Positions 63,730-64,000 of a stretch of DNA of 64,000 nt are shown here, one piece after another. Below the pieces are notes generated by a model. The model searched no databases. It saw nothing but the letters and a program-made list of their open reading frames with translations, and was not told the DNA's origin. The position numbers and the translations under genes were made by a program. This DNA is from Mycobacterium sp. PS03-16 (GTDB taxonomy: Bacteria > Actinomycetota > Actinomycetes > Mycobacteriales > Mycobacteriaceae): positions 176,578 through 240,577 of the forward strand of contig NZ_SPQO01000005.1 of assembly GCF_004570325.1 (NCBI RefSeq), read 5' to 3'. Positions within the stretch are counted from its first letter, which is position 1; each line of letters begins with the position of its first letter.

Positions 63730-64000
63730 TCACCACAGCCCCGACCGCAGCACGTCGCCGGCCAGACCCGCGACCACCGGAACCACCCCGAGGCACAGGA
63801 ACGCCGGCAGGTAACACACCCCGAGCGGGGCCGCGATCAGCACCGCCGCCCGCTCGGCTGCGGCGCGGGCGGCGTCCGCGGCCCCACTGCGGCTTTCGGC
63901 GGCGAGGTCGGCGACACCGGCGGCCAGCGCCGCTCCCGAATCCGCCGACCGGCGGGCCAACCGCACCAAAGCGCGGGTGTGCTCGTCGTGCGGCGGACCG
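63730..64000 (-). CDS. TadC-like type II/IV secretion F-domain protein, C-terminal part
   Basis: The last 90 residues of a membrane protein that runs beyond the window edge. The frame is open at 64000. The tail reads A-A-P-L-G-V-C-Y-L-P-A-F-L-C-L-G-V-V-P-V-V-A-G, the final helix of GspF/TadC inner-membrane platform proteins, and before it A-A-A-E-R-A-A. It anchors the assembly ATPase of the Tad pilus. Followed by flp after 48 bp. Confidence 0.85.
   Translation of the reverse strand, partial: GPPHDEHTRALVRLARRSADSGAALAAGVADLAAESRSGAADAARAAAERAAVLIAAPLGVCYLPAFLCLGVVPVVAGLAGDVLRSGLW

Overview
The window is high-GC actinobacterial DNA. Its gene order follows, with gaps and insertions, the Mycobacterium tuberculosis stretch from panC (Rv3602c) to the tad pilus genes (Rv3657c): fol operon, ftsH, ephA, hpt, tilS, dacB, ppa, galE2-like, Rv3635, holB, adenylate cyclase Rv3645, topA, cspA, Rv3649 helicase, Rv3651, tad. 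With large catabolic insertions, GTG starts, 4-nt start/stop overlaps and probable leaderless transcripts, it most likely comes from a fast-growing environmental mycobacterium (Mycolicibacterium type). The synteny statement is from memory of the family, not from a search.

Layout. 1-8.1 kb: minus-strand run of panC (partial), an Rv3603c-like dehydrogenase-fold protein, two membrane proteins, folK-folB-folP-folE and ftsH. 8.2-12.1 kb: plus-strand ephA, a luciferase-like flavin oxidoreductase, a zinc dehydrogenase and a SIMPL lipoprotein; the espACD genes that lie between ftsH and ephA in M. tuberculosis are absent. 12.1-18.5 kb: minus-strand molybdopterin oxidoreductase, hpt, tilS, an HEVTH zincin and dacB. 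18.6-20.9 kb: ppa, an OHCU-decarboxylase-like protein lacking the usual histidine, and a membrane metallophosphoesterase.

21-36.7 kb is an accessory catabolic island for aldaric sugar acids: two enolase-superfamily dehydratases, a KdgD-type decarboxylating dehydratase and an alpha-ketoglutarate semialdehyde dehydrogenase, which together convert glucarate/galactarate to 2-oxoglutarate. It also has a five-gene Opp/Dpp-type ABC importer, a TauE-like permease, two D-hydroxyacid dehydrogenases, and IclR and LysR regulators. Three of its promoters share a TTGGAC -35 box with a dyad just upstream.

36.9-38.3 kb: TerC preceded by what looks like a complete yybP-ykoY manganese riboswitch whose closing stem competes with a hairpin that hides the ribosome binding site. 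38.3-47.6 kb: five tightly overlapping plus-strand genes: a Pls (poly-lysine synthetase)-like NRPS with membrane and beta-helix domains, an M1 peptidase, a flippase-like protein, a GalE-type epimerase and a large membrane protein. This looks like a cell-envelope assembly operon. 47.6-50.9 kb: an accessory module with a micro-ORF, an EspA/EspE-like type VII secretion substrate and a lipoprotein homologous to part of it; it is flanked by a decayed second copy of the 3' end of the preceding membrane-protein gene.

51-64 kb returns to the conserved backbone: alpha/beta hydrolase, tRNA-Thr(CGT), holB, adenylate cyclase, topA, an Rv3647c-like gene, cspA (with a hairpin upstream and a terminator downstream), an MrfA-like helicase, an Rv3651-like protein and the 3' part of a tad locus (two TadE-like proteins, Flp, TadC). 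No transposase, integrase, CRISPR array or rRNA was seen.
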